A DNA stretch of 64,000 bases, taken from NCBI GenBank assembly GCA_947184155.2, contig CAMXCT020003624.1, positions 98,727-162,726 on the forward strand, in the 5' to 3' direction. The translations under genes were made by a program, and so were the position numbers. Positions within the stretch are counted from its first letter, which is position 1, and the number at the start of each line of letters is the position of its first letter. Below are positions 27,304-38,134 of the stretch, piece after piece. Source of the stretch: Cladocopium goreaui. Its lineage: Eukaryota; Sar; Dinophyceae; Suessiales; Symbiodiniaceae. The notes beneath the pieces were generated by a model that ran no database searches, had not been told where the DNA came from, and saw nothing but the letters and a program-made list of their open reading frames with translations.

Positions 27304-29275
27304 GGTTTGAATCACTACATTCCTGTTTGGCGTGAGGAAGATTTGAAACCTGATGTGGTTGAGAAGCTGCGCAATTCCACCCACCAGGAGATTGCATCCT
27401 TGAAGCAGATGCTGCAGACTGGCAATGCAAGGACACATGGTGCATTCTGGGCTTCGCTTGCAGAGACTATGGGGCAAAGGTTGGAATCATTGCGGACATT
27501 TGCGGTACTACAATCATCTCTGAAACTGCAGAATCTAGTTGCTGCTGAAGTTCCAGCAGATGGAAATTGTGGAGCTTGGTCCATCATGAACCTGGTCACC
27601 GGCAACCCTTTTCTCGCTGCAGCCGCACAGAATGAAGCAGATAAGCAGCAGAAGTATAGGAACCAGATAGCTGAACAATGGACCTCTGCTTCCAAAGATC
27701 CACAGTGGCAAGCGGTCTACATGTCCTTGATGGATTTGTTTGACCATGTCCCAGAAGCGGAAGAGAAAGAGAAACCAGAGCCTAGAACACCGATCCCCAA
27801 GAAGAAGCTTGCAAAGCCACTTTTCGTAGATCTGTCCACGCCTCCAAAGGAGGCGTCAGGAGGAAAGAAACCGGACGTCATCACTGATGGTGCTGGCCGA
27901 GGCGCATTCCCTGCCAAGGCACCTCTTCCAAATCCGACCTTTGGGGGTGCACTTCCAGATGAAGATGCGGAACAAGATGAAGATGATGAACAAGACGAAG
28001 CTGCAGAACCAGAAGGTTCCACCGATGACTCAGAAGCAGAGGGCAAAGGACAGTCAGCGAAAGGAAGAGGGCGAGGGCGTGGTCGAGGACGAGGGAAAGC
28101 ACGAGGACGTGGGAGAGCATGAGGACATGGAGGCAAAAAAGCTTCAGCAAAAGAGAAGATTGGGAAGGTTGTGACTGAGATGCAGGGTGGCCCGAAGCGC
28201 AAAAGCAAGAAAAAGGCAGTGGTCAAGCCACCAAAAAAGAAGAGCTGTGAGGGTGAAGGGAAAGATGGGCAAGAAGGAGACAAGGAGGAGGAGCCAAAAC
28301 GCAGGAAAAGAAAGTGCAAACAGAAGGTGAAGACCGATGATGACAAGAGGCTTGCGGCTGTCCAGAGCTACCTTGGGTCCCTGGGGTTGACATGGTCGTT
28401 TTGCCAAAGCTATCATGCCCGCAGAGGCTTTGCTGAGAGTGTCTCAGGGAAATGCAAAGGATTTCTGGCTTGGCAGAATAAGCTGGGCACAGACTTCGTG
28501 GAGCCTGAGTGTTTGCTTTGCTTGTCCATGATCCGGGAGACGCAGTTCAACATGGAAGTAGTGCGTGGGTTGGTGGAAGAGGCACTGTTGCCATTCAAAG
28601 AATCACCAGCATGGAAGCACCTGAGGCGGTTGAATGAAACTGTACGTCCATGGATTGAGCCACAGGAGAACGTTATGGAAGATGGTGCTGCCACGGAATG
28701 CTTGGACATTGTTCCTTACAAGCCTCCAGAACAAGATGGCGATCAAGCAGACCAGGAAGAGGACCAGGCTGGCAAGAATGTGGCGAGAGAGCCCGTGAAC
28801 CCTGGGTTGATCATCATCCGTATGGGGCAAGCTCATGTACTTCAGGCCTTGCCAAACTCAAACAGAGGACGGATGTGCAAAATCAGATGCCGAGTGTGCA
28901 GAAGCAAACAACAGCCCAACGGAAGGACCTTCCAATGCAACACTTCCAGGGCGAATGACATACGGCATTTCATAAAACAGCACCTGAAAGGCCCAAATCA
29001 CATTGCCAACATGGCCCGCTGGGCAAAGGACATGCAGAGGGAGCAGGACGGTGAGCCCGAGCCAGTGGCAGATACACACCATGTGCCTTGTCAAGGGGCA
29101 TGTTTGACGACTGGTCAGAATCGCACGAGCATCTTTCGTTCAGAGTTGTTGCTGTGGGCCACCATGACCCAGATGAAGAAAGACTTGGCCAAGCACACCT
29201 ACTTTTTGGACCTATCAGGGGACGTGATCGCATTCCATGAGAACTGTCGAAAGGTTTTGCCACAGCCTGAAGAAG
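27304..29275 (+). CDS. Large exon: OTU-like and zinc-finger-like protein, interrupted by TGA
   Basis: After GGGCCTAG|G the frame runs LNHYIPVWREEDLKPDVVEK onward. VPADGNCGAWSIMNLVTG (about 27550-27605) resembles the DGNC catalytic loop of OTU-type cysteine proteases. An acidic stretch and an RG-rich tract follow, and a TGA interrupts the frame at 28120-28122. The same frame then continues through Lys-rich DNA to 29418. A CRVC...IRHFIKQHLKGPNH pattern (about 28890-28995) could bind zinc. The donor GAAG|GTAAG at 29276 is only a candidate because its phase does not fit the next exon start. Either this is a pseudogene or the stop is real and separates two genes. Confidence 0.5.
28120..28122 (+). 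other. In-frame TGA splitting an otherwise continuous frame
   Basis: Codons ...GRGRA before and GHGGKKASAKEK after are in the same frame. A CGA to TGA change would explain it, as the site lies in an RG-rich tract. Confidence 0.85.
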
Positions 29276-29516
29276 GTAAGCGGGCAGTTTGTGCCCAGTG
29301 CGAGGACAGCCTGGGTGCATGTCATTGTTTTTCCCCATGGGTACTGGCAGGGAATTACGGTTGTGATGTTTATGAAGTGCCTATGTATGAGAAGAGCCCG
29401 ATTGAATTTATATGTTGACATGTGTAATGCATGAAGTAGACCAGATCTATTTGGTTACTCTGATTATTGGTTCAACCTGGAACATTCCTGTAGACATATG
29501 ATACAAATCCTTTTAT

Positions 29517-29588
29517 TTATAAAAGGCCTTTGTTGATGATTGCCTTGTTGTTGTCGAATTGGGCTAGCTAGATCAGCCATTCCATAAT
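29517..29588. repeat. Short inverted-end element inside an intron
   Basis: ATTTATAAAAGGCC ... GCCATTCCATAA, 72 bp. It lies between the previous exon and the acceptor at 29608. Confidence 0.4.
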
Positions 29589-29608
29589 CAGTGCGTTGCC
29601 CTGTCTAG

Positions 29609-30600
29609 GACCAGCGCCTTGCTGACCGTGCCTTGCGTTCAGCGCTTCGTCTGAACCTGAAGTACCATGCGGCAAAGATTCTTGAGGCAAGGCTTTTCAA
29701 GAGCCCAGAGCGTTTGATCGAAGTGCAGGAGGAGATGAGGAGCACCAGGATGTACAAGATGAATCCAAAGTCTGTTGATGATGTTGTGACGGACAACACA
29801 GTCAAGCTTCAGAAGTGGATTCGTCAATCGTTTTTGAAGGCGAATCCAGATGTCCACAGTTCGCTGTTCCAAGAATTCATTGACGTGACCGTGAGGCCTT
29901 GCCTTGCCATCAATGTGTCTGATTGTGGTGTAGAGATGAAACAAATGGCCAACAGCTTTACCAAAGCAATTGCTTGCGAGCAGTTCTCTCGTGACAGCAT
30001 GGAGCACTTGTGTGTGCGAATCATGGAAAAAACAGCTAAGGGCACCCTTGCCAGCAACCCAGTGGCTATGGGCATTGTGCTGCAGTGCCTTGAGTACACA
30101 GACAGACTCGAGCGTGATGTTCAGTCAATGAAAAAGACACGTTTGATGAGTGATCGCGAGAAAGCCGTGGTTGAGGAAGCAGCAATGACACTGGCCATGA
30201 ATGGTTGCTCGGAGCAGCTCATGAAGTCAATGGGCTTCAACAAAAAGTGTGTCTTGAGGGCCTATGGTGACTTAGACTCGCTGAATGGACAGTCTCTTCC
30301 ATGTGGTGCGCTGGCACTTCTGTTCCCTGACACCCTGGGCCAGAATCTTTCCATCATAGATGGGATGTATCCACGAGATCAAGGTCACAAGCGTCGATTT
30401 TGCTTGTGTTTCGACAGCACCTACCTGTTGGCCATGCATCAGAGCCTACGTCTCCAAGGCAAGAAGGTCATGGTGGGAGCTCCATTTCGCATGGACGACC
30501 TCGACTCTGAGTACCCTGGATGCTACCAAGAGGTGGTGATGGGCGAGCAATTGAGAGAGCGTTCCAAAGCAAACCGAATGTTTCTTGCCACAAATTTGAC
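29609..30600 (+). CDS. Exon 2 of the transposase-like gene
   Basis: The exon begins after CTGTCTAG|G with DQRLADRALRSALRLNLKYH and stays open to 30703. The coding-like part ends around NRMF near 30590. It contains ...CFDSTYLLAMHQSLRLQGKK, a possible first acidic residue of an RNase H-like (DDE) core. Upstream is a helical, Lys/Arg-rich region. The exon lies 330 bp after the OTU-like exon and reads in the same direction. Confidence 0.6.
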
Positions 30601-30842
30601 TTTTGGAAGCAGATGGAAGCAGTCAATAAGATTTATGAAATGTTTGTGGATCCTGCAAGGGTTTGACAGCGATCCTACGTGTAGCTTGCAAGGCACATCA
30701 TAAACATAAACATATCCTCAACAAAATTGATTGAACATGATTGAACGTGTTTTCATTCGTTGTCTAGGAAATTGTTTTAGAACAATGAAAGATGATCCTC
30801 CAAATCTGATCACACCCGGTGGCATTTTATAAACTGATCCAG

Positions 30843-30970
30843 GCTGCAGTTGCTGATGTGGGATCCCATGACCTTCAATGGGCATTGCTTCAGTCCCACG
30901 AGCTTGCCACTTTCTTTGAAGAGGTTGAAGCAGGACCAGAAGCAGAGTTCTTGGGAACCTTGATTTTTGA
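30843..30970 (+). CDS. Exon 3 of the transposase-like gene
   Basis: After GATCCAG|G the frame reads AAVADVGSHDLQWALLQSHE and on through ATFFEEVEAGPEAEFLG to a stop near 30980. The donor is not identified. A GCATTTTATAAA short-element end lies just before the acceptor. Confidence 0.55.
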
Positions 30971-31324
30971 TGATTTTTGATGATTTGTTGATGACTTTAC
31001 AGTAGATTTTAACCAAACGATCCTCAGGTATAATTATTTGATATTATTTGAGGATTTCTTTCAGTTTCCTTCTTCTCCTGGGTGCCAAGTGTCATCCTTG
31101 GACATACCAACATCAAACTTCCTAGTTTACAAGTCTTTACAAAATGCCTTGACCCTTCAGCACTGCAGATTTGCTATATTTGAATGTCTATGTGACACAG
31201 TTCATAAACAGGTTCCATAAATTTCCATTGTGTTTGCAACATTTGCAGGCAACACTACTACGCAAGTTGATTTGCAATGAGTTGATTTCATTTTACTTCC
31301 ATTACTAAAACCTGGCATCTTCAG

Positions 31325-31820
31325 CATTCTGTTGAAGATCTGTCAGATACTGAGGAAATCTTGCTGATGCTTGATGCATTCATGCAACACGCTTCTGACT
31401 ATGTGCGCATCTTCATATGCGACTCTGAAGCCTGCAACCTCATGCTGAAAGCATTGATTCATGGCACTCTTGACAACAGCATGAAGCGAAAGATTGCTGA
31501 GACACGGTTTTTCTCACGACTACGGTACTCTGAAGTTCCAGGACTGAGTGTGCTTCCAAGCTTCCCCATGCTTTTGTGCAAGTTGGAAGGCGACTTTCTA
31601 TATTGTATGCCAGGTGCTGCTCATGCTGCAAAGAACTCATGCACACAGCTCATGGCCCCCCACAAGTTGCTGCACTTCGGGTCCTACTTTGCAGATGCCA
31701 GTGGAACACTGCAGAATGACATGCCGTTGCCGGCATTTTGCCGCCGTGATCCAATGAGCGACCGGCTGGCTTCTTTGCTGGCTTGCCCCTTTTTCGTTGT
31801 GGGCAATCGTGAGCCTTGGT
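31325..31820 (+). CDS. Exon 4 of the transposase-like gene
   Basis: After CTTCAG the frame reads HSVEDLSDTEEILLMLDAFM. It contains FICDSEACNLMLKALIHG and, about 80 residues on, a His/Lys/Asn block (AAHAAKNSCTQLMAPHK). This order resembles the P-element/THAP9-type transposase core (an acidic residue next to a Ser/Asn patch, then an H..K..RN block). A donor is likely near GAGCCTTG|GTGTATG at 31820. The assignment is by motif order only. Confidence 0.55.
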
Positions 31821-31870
31821 GTATGTCTTATCCTTTTGTTTTCCAAGTGTCTCATCATTGTGAATTTCTT

Positions 31871-31935
31871 ATAGTTCTTTAATGTTTTTTAATGTTCTTT
31901 AATGTTCTTTAATGTTCTTTAATGTTCTTTAATAT
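31871..31935. repeat. 10-bp tandem repeat
   Basis: About six copies of TTTAATGTTC in the intron after exon 4. Confidence 0.85.
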
Positions 31936-32007
31936 CTTGTGTAACACTTTAATAATCTAATCACAATGGTATGATTTGGCGATCTGTTGATAATGTATTT
32001 CTATTTG

Positions 32008-32078
32008 TTTATGAAATGCCATGTCTGTGGCGCAGCTCTACGACTTGCATGAAAATAGATGAAAATGACACTTTATAA
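32008..32078. repeat. Short inverted-end element (71 bp)
   Basis: TTTATGAAATGC at the left, ACACTTTATAA at the right (degenerate). It lies within an intron. Confidence 0.4.
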
Positions 32079-32191
32079 TCCATGTCATAAGCACAAACAC
32101 ACACACACAGACATTTTTTCATGTGCCTAACAGCTCTAGGCCAGATAGTTTCCCAACAAAGGGCTAGTGCAAGTTGTTTTAATTAGCCAAG

Positions 32192-32330
32192 GACAAGATT
32201 GAAGTGCCATGGCACTTACGTGGAATGCTCCTGTGGAGCCTCTCAACAGCACTTTGCCTGGAGACTTGGTTGCTGAATGCTAGAAAATACACTGGAATCT
32301 TTTTTGGAAACAGCCCCTTCAGGCCTCACC
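32192..32330 (+). CDS. Exon 5 of the transposase-like gene (short)
   Basis: After AGCCAAG|G the frame reads DKIEVPWHLRGMLLWSLSTA and continues through LNARKYTGIFFGNSP. It is open to about 32353 and helical in character. The limits are approximate. Confidence 0.4.
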
Positions 32331-32384
32331 TTTTGTTTTCTGGCAGCATTATTTCTCAAGTTGTTTGACTTCAGCAATTTGATT

Positions 32385-32835
32385 TGAGGCTCCTGCGGTC
32401 CATGGAGGTTTGGAGCTGAATATTCGATGCGAGCTTGCATTGAGTGGGATGATCGCTCTGGATCTTTTCACCATAGTCGCCAGAAAACTGGAAGAGAAGC
32501 GCAACGTCCGCAAGGGCACATACACGATGGCCTCACAAACCCGAAAAAAATTGCAAACATGTGCAATGACGACTGTGTGTATTTGTGCTTCGAAACCTGA
32601 TTGGCTCCACCCCTTCACCATTCCCAATGCCCTGTCGGAAGTGCACATTGAACGCTACTTTGGAACTTTGAGAAATCAGTTTCCAAACGGTGAGATGACT
32701 GCAAGGCAGTTCTGGGCAGCTGAGGCCAGGTTCTGTCGAAAGACTGCCGGGGAACTCAAGTTTGCCAAATGCCCTACGCATGCAGAAAAACACTTGGACA
32801 AGAAGCAGATCCTCGAGCAATATGAACATTTTGTT
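32385..32835 (+). CDS. Exon 6 of the transposase-like gene (possible catalytic Glu)
   Basis: After TTTGAG|G the frame reads APAVHGGLELNIRCELALSG and stays open to 32865. SEVHIERYFGTLRNQFPN near residue 90 is similar to the last catalytic block of several DDE transposases ([LI]E.[YF]FG.[LI]R). A basic RFCRKTAGELK stretch follows. This is the strongest single motif for the transposase reading. Confidence 0.55.
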
Positions 32836-33003
32836 TTGGGATGTTTTGGGATTCTTTGCATTTGATATATCCTGATTTTATTTATAAAATGTGTTTGCAC
32901 TGGACCTGGGTTACTGCCACCACCCACATCTTAAAGTCCCACCATTCTATAGACCTAATCACCCCAACTACAGTGTTTGAATGTGCTTGCTTTTTTTCGA
33001 GCA

Positions 33004-33590
33004 TTTTGGCTGCTCAATGCTATGAAATCCAGGATGGAAATCTGTGCAAAGAATGCGATCCAATCAGCCCTGGATTTGGTATCCAGATGTTCCAACGTAA
33101 CAGTGGAGAACTTGGAAAAGATGTACATTGCCGAGGCACCTTGGGATTGCCAGGATGACTTGCCGGAACCTGAGGATGAATTGGATGAGGAAGTCGACGA
33201 CAATGAAGATGAAGGCAAGGATGCCGAAGTGCACATAGGGAATGTGCTTGGCCAAATTTGTGATGTTGCCACGAAAGAATACAATGAGACCGACATGCCT
33301 GACATTGAAGACCCAGACATGAAACTCACAGATGGCGCCCAGCTGGTTGAGTTGACAGCCACCAAGAGGAATACAGACCCTCCCCCATCATTTGACTTCA
33401 GCAAATTGCCACGGACCTTGCAAGAAGCTTTACTGAAGGAAGGGGCAATGTTTTCGAACCTCTGGGCTTTGGTTGTCTATTTGAGGTGCGGCGAGAAGGG
33501 CTTGGATGGCGCATACCTCCGCAATGCAGAAGTGGTCCGGAACAGAAGCAGGAAGCTCAATTGGCATCAGCAACTTGGTTTGGATTGTGG
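33004..33590 (+). CDS. Exon 7 of the transposase-like gene (acidic)
   Basis: The frame is open from 32977; coding-like sequence starts near FWLLNAMKSRMEICAKNAIQ. A strongly acidic stretch (PEPEDELDEEVDDNEDEGKD) is followed by FDFSKLPRTLQEALLKEG and WALVVYLRCGEKG. The exon ends before TAG at 33594, possibly at CAACTTG|GTTTGG. Confidence 0.5.
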
Positions 33591-33696
33591 TTAGCTGCAG
33601 CACTTGAATGATCTTGAATGCACTAATTTGTGTGGAGATATACTTTGTTTTAATTTCAAAATTCATCAGAACTCAGAAAAGTTATGAACAGTTTGT

Positions 33697-33767
33697 TTAT
33701 AGAATGCGGTAGAACCATGAAGACAGTGCTATGTACGGCTGCCTCCGCCAAAAAAGCATTTTCTAGA
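33697..33767. repeat. Short inverted-end element (71 bp)
   Basis: TTTATAGAATGC ... GCATTTTCTAGA in the intron after exon 7. Confidence 0.55.
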
Positions 33768-33975
33768 AAAAAGCCTTTTCAGATGGACATGAACTCTATG
33801 ACATGAGGTATTGGCAAACAATTTTAATTCACTGTATCTGGTATCCAGCCAATGCATTTTGTAAAGAATATCGAAAGCTTGAAAAGACATGAAAAGACAT
33901 GACATGAGATTGTTGGTGCTTGGTTTGCCCTTTTTCAATTGCAAGCGCTGTAGCCTTTAAGTGTGCTTCCTGAGG

Positions 33976-34134
33976 ACACTGGAGATGAATTTGAAGGAAA
34001 TCCGCCAGATGGAAGATAGTTTTCTTGCTGGACAGCGTGGGTCACGAGTGTCCAAGTGGATTGCATCGTCAAAAGCTTTGTCAGAGAAGATTGGCCAGCC
34101 GGCGCCCGAAAGTGTGGAGATGCTCGGGTGAATC
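33976..34134 (+). CDS. Exon 8 of the transposase-like gene
   Basis: After TTCCTGAG|G the frame reads RTLEMNLKEIRQMEDSFLAG and on to SVEMLG, with a stop at about 34132. It is helical and basic. It lies between short intronic repeats. Confidence 0.4.
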
Positions 34135-34501
34135 AGCAGGCACATTTAACATCATTTAACGAGACTTTATGTTCCAGTGGCTACCAGCATTTTTTTATAT
34201 GATTTTATAATATTTTATATGGCTTTATTTAAGTTTATATCACCTCATATGACCTTGCCAAATACACCCAAATACATATAGAATCATATAGACTATATAG
34301 ATATTTACTGGCTGCACCTAAAAGGGATTGAGGAGATATGATTGGAACATGAAGGGATATATTTCACTTGGCAGACTTACAAATTGCACGGATAATGTCC
34401 ATGAACCATAATCAGTGCTTACATGTAGCCACTGAGGCATTTTCTAGATTTCCAAGATTTCTAAAGCATTGCTGGGTCTTTGTCCCTTGCAGTGGATTGT
34501 G

Positions 34502-34573
34502 TTTATAGGATGCCTCGGTGTTCAGAAGGAGGTCCCATATCAGGAAATGCCTCATTAGATCGCATTTTATAAA
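34502..34573. repeat. Short inverted-end element (72 bp)
   Basis: TTTATAGGATGC ... GCATTTTATAAA. The symmetry extends outward (GTTTAT / ATAAAC). Confidence 0.6.
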
Positions 34574-34595
34574 CCCAGTCTTGGCTCTCAAGGAC

Positions 34596-34800
34596 CGGTC
34601 AAATCGGCTTGATGAACATAGATGGAAAGGCAGCACCTGCGCTCATCCACACATTGTGGCCAACAGCCAAAAAACCGAAACCTCTGGCACAGCCAGTTCC
34701 TTTGAACAGATTGCGCTGTTTTCGAGGGACTGTCATGTTGGAGACGGCTAAAGCTGGCGAGTTGATCCCTTCGGACATCACTGCAGTGACTACGTCATTG
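34596..34800 (+). CDS. Exon 9 of the transposase-like gene
   Basis: The frame reads TGQIGLMNIDGKAAPALIHT and then KKPKPLAQPVPLNRLRCFRG. It ends around GELIPSDITAV. The basic composition is compatible with a DNA-contacting part, but no family is recognised. Confidence 0.4.
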
Positions 34801-35059
34801 TTTAAGCAATCTTTTCATATTTTTTCAATTTATATTTTCTCTTTTTAATTTTCCATTTCCAGACATTTGGATTCAATGCGACCTGTTAGCGCAAGGAAAA
34901 TATATGAACATATATCCCCCATGGTTGTCCGTTTACAGAATGCCACTCCGTTGGTGTTACAATATGCACCCTCCAACCAAAATATATGAAAATATATGAA
35001 CACATTGGAAAACACAAAATATAAAAACGATCAAACATATAGTGGCCCGGGTTGCACAC

Positions 35060-35712
35060 TGCAGGTGTTTGTCGCCGATCAAGTTTTGGCAATCTTGGAC
35101 ATTGTGAAAGCGGATCAGTCATCGGGAAGCATTGTGCTGAGCCCATCTTCACAGGAGATCATGAAGAAGTGCAAAGATGAACATTACCCAGTTCAAGAGG
35201 CTGCCAAGCGAGGACGGAAACGAAAGCAATCTGCGGATGCATCGGATCCTCTGAAGCCCCCGAACTTCAAATGTGTGGCCAGCCGCCTCAGACGATTGGC
35301 TCAAATCAGAAACACAAAAGGTGATGATGATCAAGCAGCTGAGAAAATCACTCCAGACGAAATGAGACGCTCGGACCGTGGACGGCAAGCCATCAGGCGA
35401 GTGGTGGTCAAAGCATGTGAGATTGATGCCGTTTATTTCAGGACCAATCCAAGTTTCGACCACATCACCCAGAAAGCCAATGTGAAGGGTGCCATGGGCT
35501 ATGACTACACGGATTTCATTGCCCATGTGCCATTCTACTACCAGTACCTGTTCCATGAATGCAGGAATCCAGAGAAATATGGAGCAGCTGTGCACAAAGA
35601 CCTGTCGGGCATTCTTGCCGAGCTGCGAAAAGACCCACCATGCCGCAAGAAGTTTCATCTCATGATCGCAGAATGCCGGAGTGCAAAGCTTTCCGGATCC
35701 ATTGAGATTTAA
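35060..35712 (+). CDS. Last exon of the transposase-like gene
   Basis: After CACTGCAG|G the frame reads VFVADQVLAILDIVKADQSS and runs to TAA at 35712. KRGRKRKQ is a likely nuclear localisation signal. The C-terminal part (RRSDRGRQAIRRVVVKACEI ... FIAHVPFYYQYLFHECRNP) looks folded. This is the end of the + strand series of exons beginning near 27.3 kb. That all of them form one transcript is an inference from spacing and orientation. Confidence 0.5.
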
Positions 35713-35725
35713 CATGTTATTTTAA

Positions 35726-35850
35726 CATGGCCAGCTTCAATACGAAACGACTGGCAAACTTAAACCACCGAAACACAGGTGAAACGACATGGCCAGCTTC
35801 AATACGAAACGCCTGGCAAACTCAAACCTGGGGGCAAACAGGTGAAAAAA
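35726..35850. repeat. Two 62-bp direct repeats
   Basis: ACATGGCCAGCTTCAATACG begins both copies (about 35726 and 35788). Each is followed by AAACG.CTGGCAAACT.AAACC. It lies just after the last exon. Confidence 0.85.
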
Positions 35851-35859
35851 GATGAAAAA

Positions 35860-36775
35860 AGTGAAAGCAGCTGACATTTGCTGACTGTTTTTTTGGGAAA
35901 CAATCTAGAAGCAAGTTTGGGTTTGACTTAACTCAGGGTATCCCAAATTTGGTGGCGCTCCTTACTTTTGACGCCATTTGCCATCAAACCCATTTCATAG
36001 ATGGCATACATGTATCAATTTTTTTAAAGGAGTTTTCAAGCATCTGGGCATTTTATAGTGGTGTTTGTTGCACATCCCAATAATGAACCCGGGCAATCCA
36101 TAAACGGAAAAAAAATAAAAAACTTGTCATCGGGATACTTTCAGTTTTTGGACGTATTGGCATTTCATAAAAACTCAAGGTTTTATATTATACTATACCT
36201 GGATTTATATTGTGGAAATATGTTTTTCCGTAGGGCCACCTATTTCATAAATGCCCAAAGATGTATATTATTTATGAAATGACCAGCTAGGGGTAGGTAC
36301 CCATCAAGCAAGGGGGATGTAAGTTTAATCAATTTTAATCATGATGATTGTATTATTTTGGTTCACCGTACTGCACTGGAAAATTCCTAAAGGAACTTGG
36401 CATTCCAACGTCGAAGAATTGTGGTCAAGTTCGGTGGACCCCAACTCATTTCGCCCCACATCGAATTTGCCAGTTAGATCCTGAACACTTATAGATGTGG
36501 GCCCAGAAAGATCCAGAAAGGTCAACCAAAACCTGACCGCACCCCGGTCAGGATTTCTGTGATCCAGGTGCCCCGATCAGATTCGTTTCTTCGAGGTGGC
36601 AATGGAAGAATTGGACACAAGTGAGTTTTAAACTTGTTGAAACCAGCGTTGATTTTTTCGAAGGTCCTTCGTGGCACGGAGCGGACAGCACACATTCAGA
36701 CTCAGATTTTCAGATCTTCATGTAGCCACATCAGATATCATCAGATCATTTCGTCATTTCGTCATTTAGATCTCG
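35860..36775. other. Intergenic stretch with short-element ends
   Basis: No ORF is supported. Several GCATTTTATAG, GGCATTTCATAAA and TTTATGAAATG motifs occur between 36040 and 36290, and the sequence is otherwise AT-rich. The upstream region of the secreted-protein gene lies here; no promoter element could be identified. Confidence 0.4.
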
Positions 36776-36781
36776 TCTCCA

Positions 36782-36940
36782 ATGGCGTGGCTCTTGTCTT
36801 GCTTGGCACTGGTGGAGCTTTGGGTATTCCAGGGCACGTCGGGCACGTTGCACAATTCCAGTGACTGCGAGGAAGCAGTTGTGCTACAGCTGCATGCCTG
36901 GTCTGGGCCTGGACAACCTGGCTTTCACCTTGCTGCTCCA
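36782..36940 (+). CDS. Secreted Cys-rich protein, exon 1 (signal peptide)
   Basis: ATG 36782 begins MAWLLSCLALVELWVFQG, a good signal peptide followed by TSGTLHNSSDCEEAVVLQLH. The end of the open frame reads APGEPMADDS before a TGA at 36967, echoing the PGEPC start of later exons. The true donor is probably somewhat upstream of that. It is the first of five exons on the + strand. Confidence 0.55.
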
Positions 36941-37201
36941 GGAGAGCCGATGGCCGATGATTCGTGAAAGGGATTGCCTTAGGATGCCTTGGGTATTTGG
37001 GAATATTGTTTGTGATCCTTGAAGGGTTTGTGTTGAACTGGTTGGATATAGACTGATGGAGATCAATCTGGTTGGGACATGGTATGACATGGTTTTTGTT
37101 CTGCCGAAGCACTTGAGTCAGAGTGTATCAGGTGCTAAACATGTTCCGTGTTCTTTGTTTCATCCAGTGTGAATTTGGTCACAAATCCATACAAATCCAG
37201 G

Positions 37202-37500
37202 AGAGACGTGCGATGATTCTTGTGGAAGTCTGACGTGTAACAAGGGTGCGATGTCACTGCTGTTTCGCGAGTTCTTCATGGACGAGGCACTCTATGCCGT
37301 GCGAGGGACAGCATGCAATGGCTTTGAACAATGGAGCAACCCTTATCCCGCAGTCCGGAGCAACAACTTTTGCAATGCTGTCGCAAATTCCATCCGGAAC
37401 AATCCAAGCCTACTTCGTTGTGACCTTGTTTCCAGCGATCAAAACATACAAAACTTTTGTTTCTGTGATGGAGGAACCACAACCACAACAACTCTGGCAC
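37202..37500 (+). CDS. Secreted Cys-rich protein, exon 2
   Basis: After AATCCAG|G the frame reads GETCDDSCGSLTCNKGAMSL and ends in a Cys pair (NFCFCDGG) and a Thr-run linker TTTTTTLAP. About 95 residues with Cys spacing repeated in exon 3. The pattern suggests a secreted, disulfide-rich module with an O-glycosylated linker. Confidence 0.6.
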
Positions 37501-37755
37501 CTGAACAGTGGCACTTGTCTCCTTTCGGAGCCTCGGACTATGACTATATTGTGCCCAGATCGTTCCCGGTTTAATGAGCAAAAGGGATCAACAAAAGGAT
37601 TGAATATATCTGGAGATATATCGAATTATATCGAATTATTGTAGTGATGGTTTTTGTTTGTTTGTCGAGTGATCAACCTCAAAACATCTCAAAACTACTT
37701 GCTTGACTACTTGAAGCCATTGTCGATTCTGCTGTTTGTTTCTCACTTTGGCCAG

Positions 37756-38038
37756 GAGAACCATGCAACAATGTTTGTGGACTTGGACTCTGCGACCCAG
37801 AGAAGATGGGTGAGATCAATTCGCTAGAAGCCATGCAGCAAGTGTTGCAGGACAACTTCGGTGTGACCTCTTGTTCCAATGGTGGTTTTCGGAGTGCGGG
37901 TGTCCCCACGTACTATCCGGCATCAGGTCGATGTACATACCTGTCTCCCACGGCTCAAGTCTTGTGCGAGGGGGGAGGTTTTGGCAACCAATTGTGCTAC
38001 TGTAAAGCGGCAACAACAACAAGCACTACCAGAATAGG
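37756..38038 (+). CDS. Secreted Cys-rich protein, exon 3
   Basis: After TTGGCCAG|G the frame reads GEPCNNVCGLGLCDPEKMGE and on to QLCYCKAATTTSTTRI. It is a second copy of the exon 2 module, with the same GExC..xC start, a C-terminal CxC and a Thr-rich linker. A donor GTACG is likely at about 38038. Confidence 0.6.
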
Positions 38039-38134
38039 TACGCTGAGGATAAAACATGGCCAGCCATATTGCCACATGTTTTTTTGTTAGTCGAAGAATA
38101 ACATGAATTCCTCCCACCTGGACTGCTTCGGGCT

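Noticed and set aside
28120-28122. Selenocysteine or other recoding at the in-frame TGA
   Set aside because: The residue lies in an RG-rich low-complexity tract with no redox context and a poor readthrough context (TGA GGA). A point mutation is simpler.
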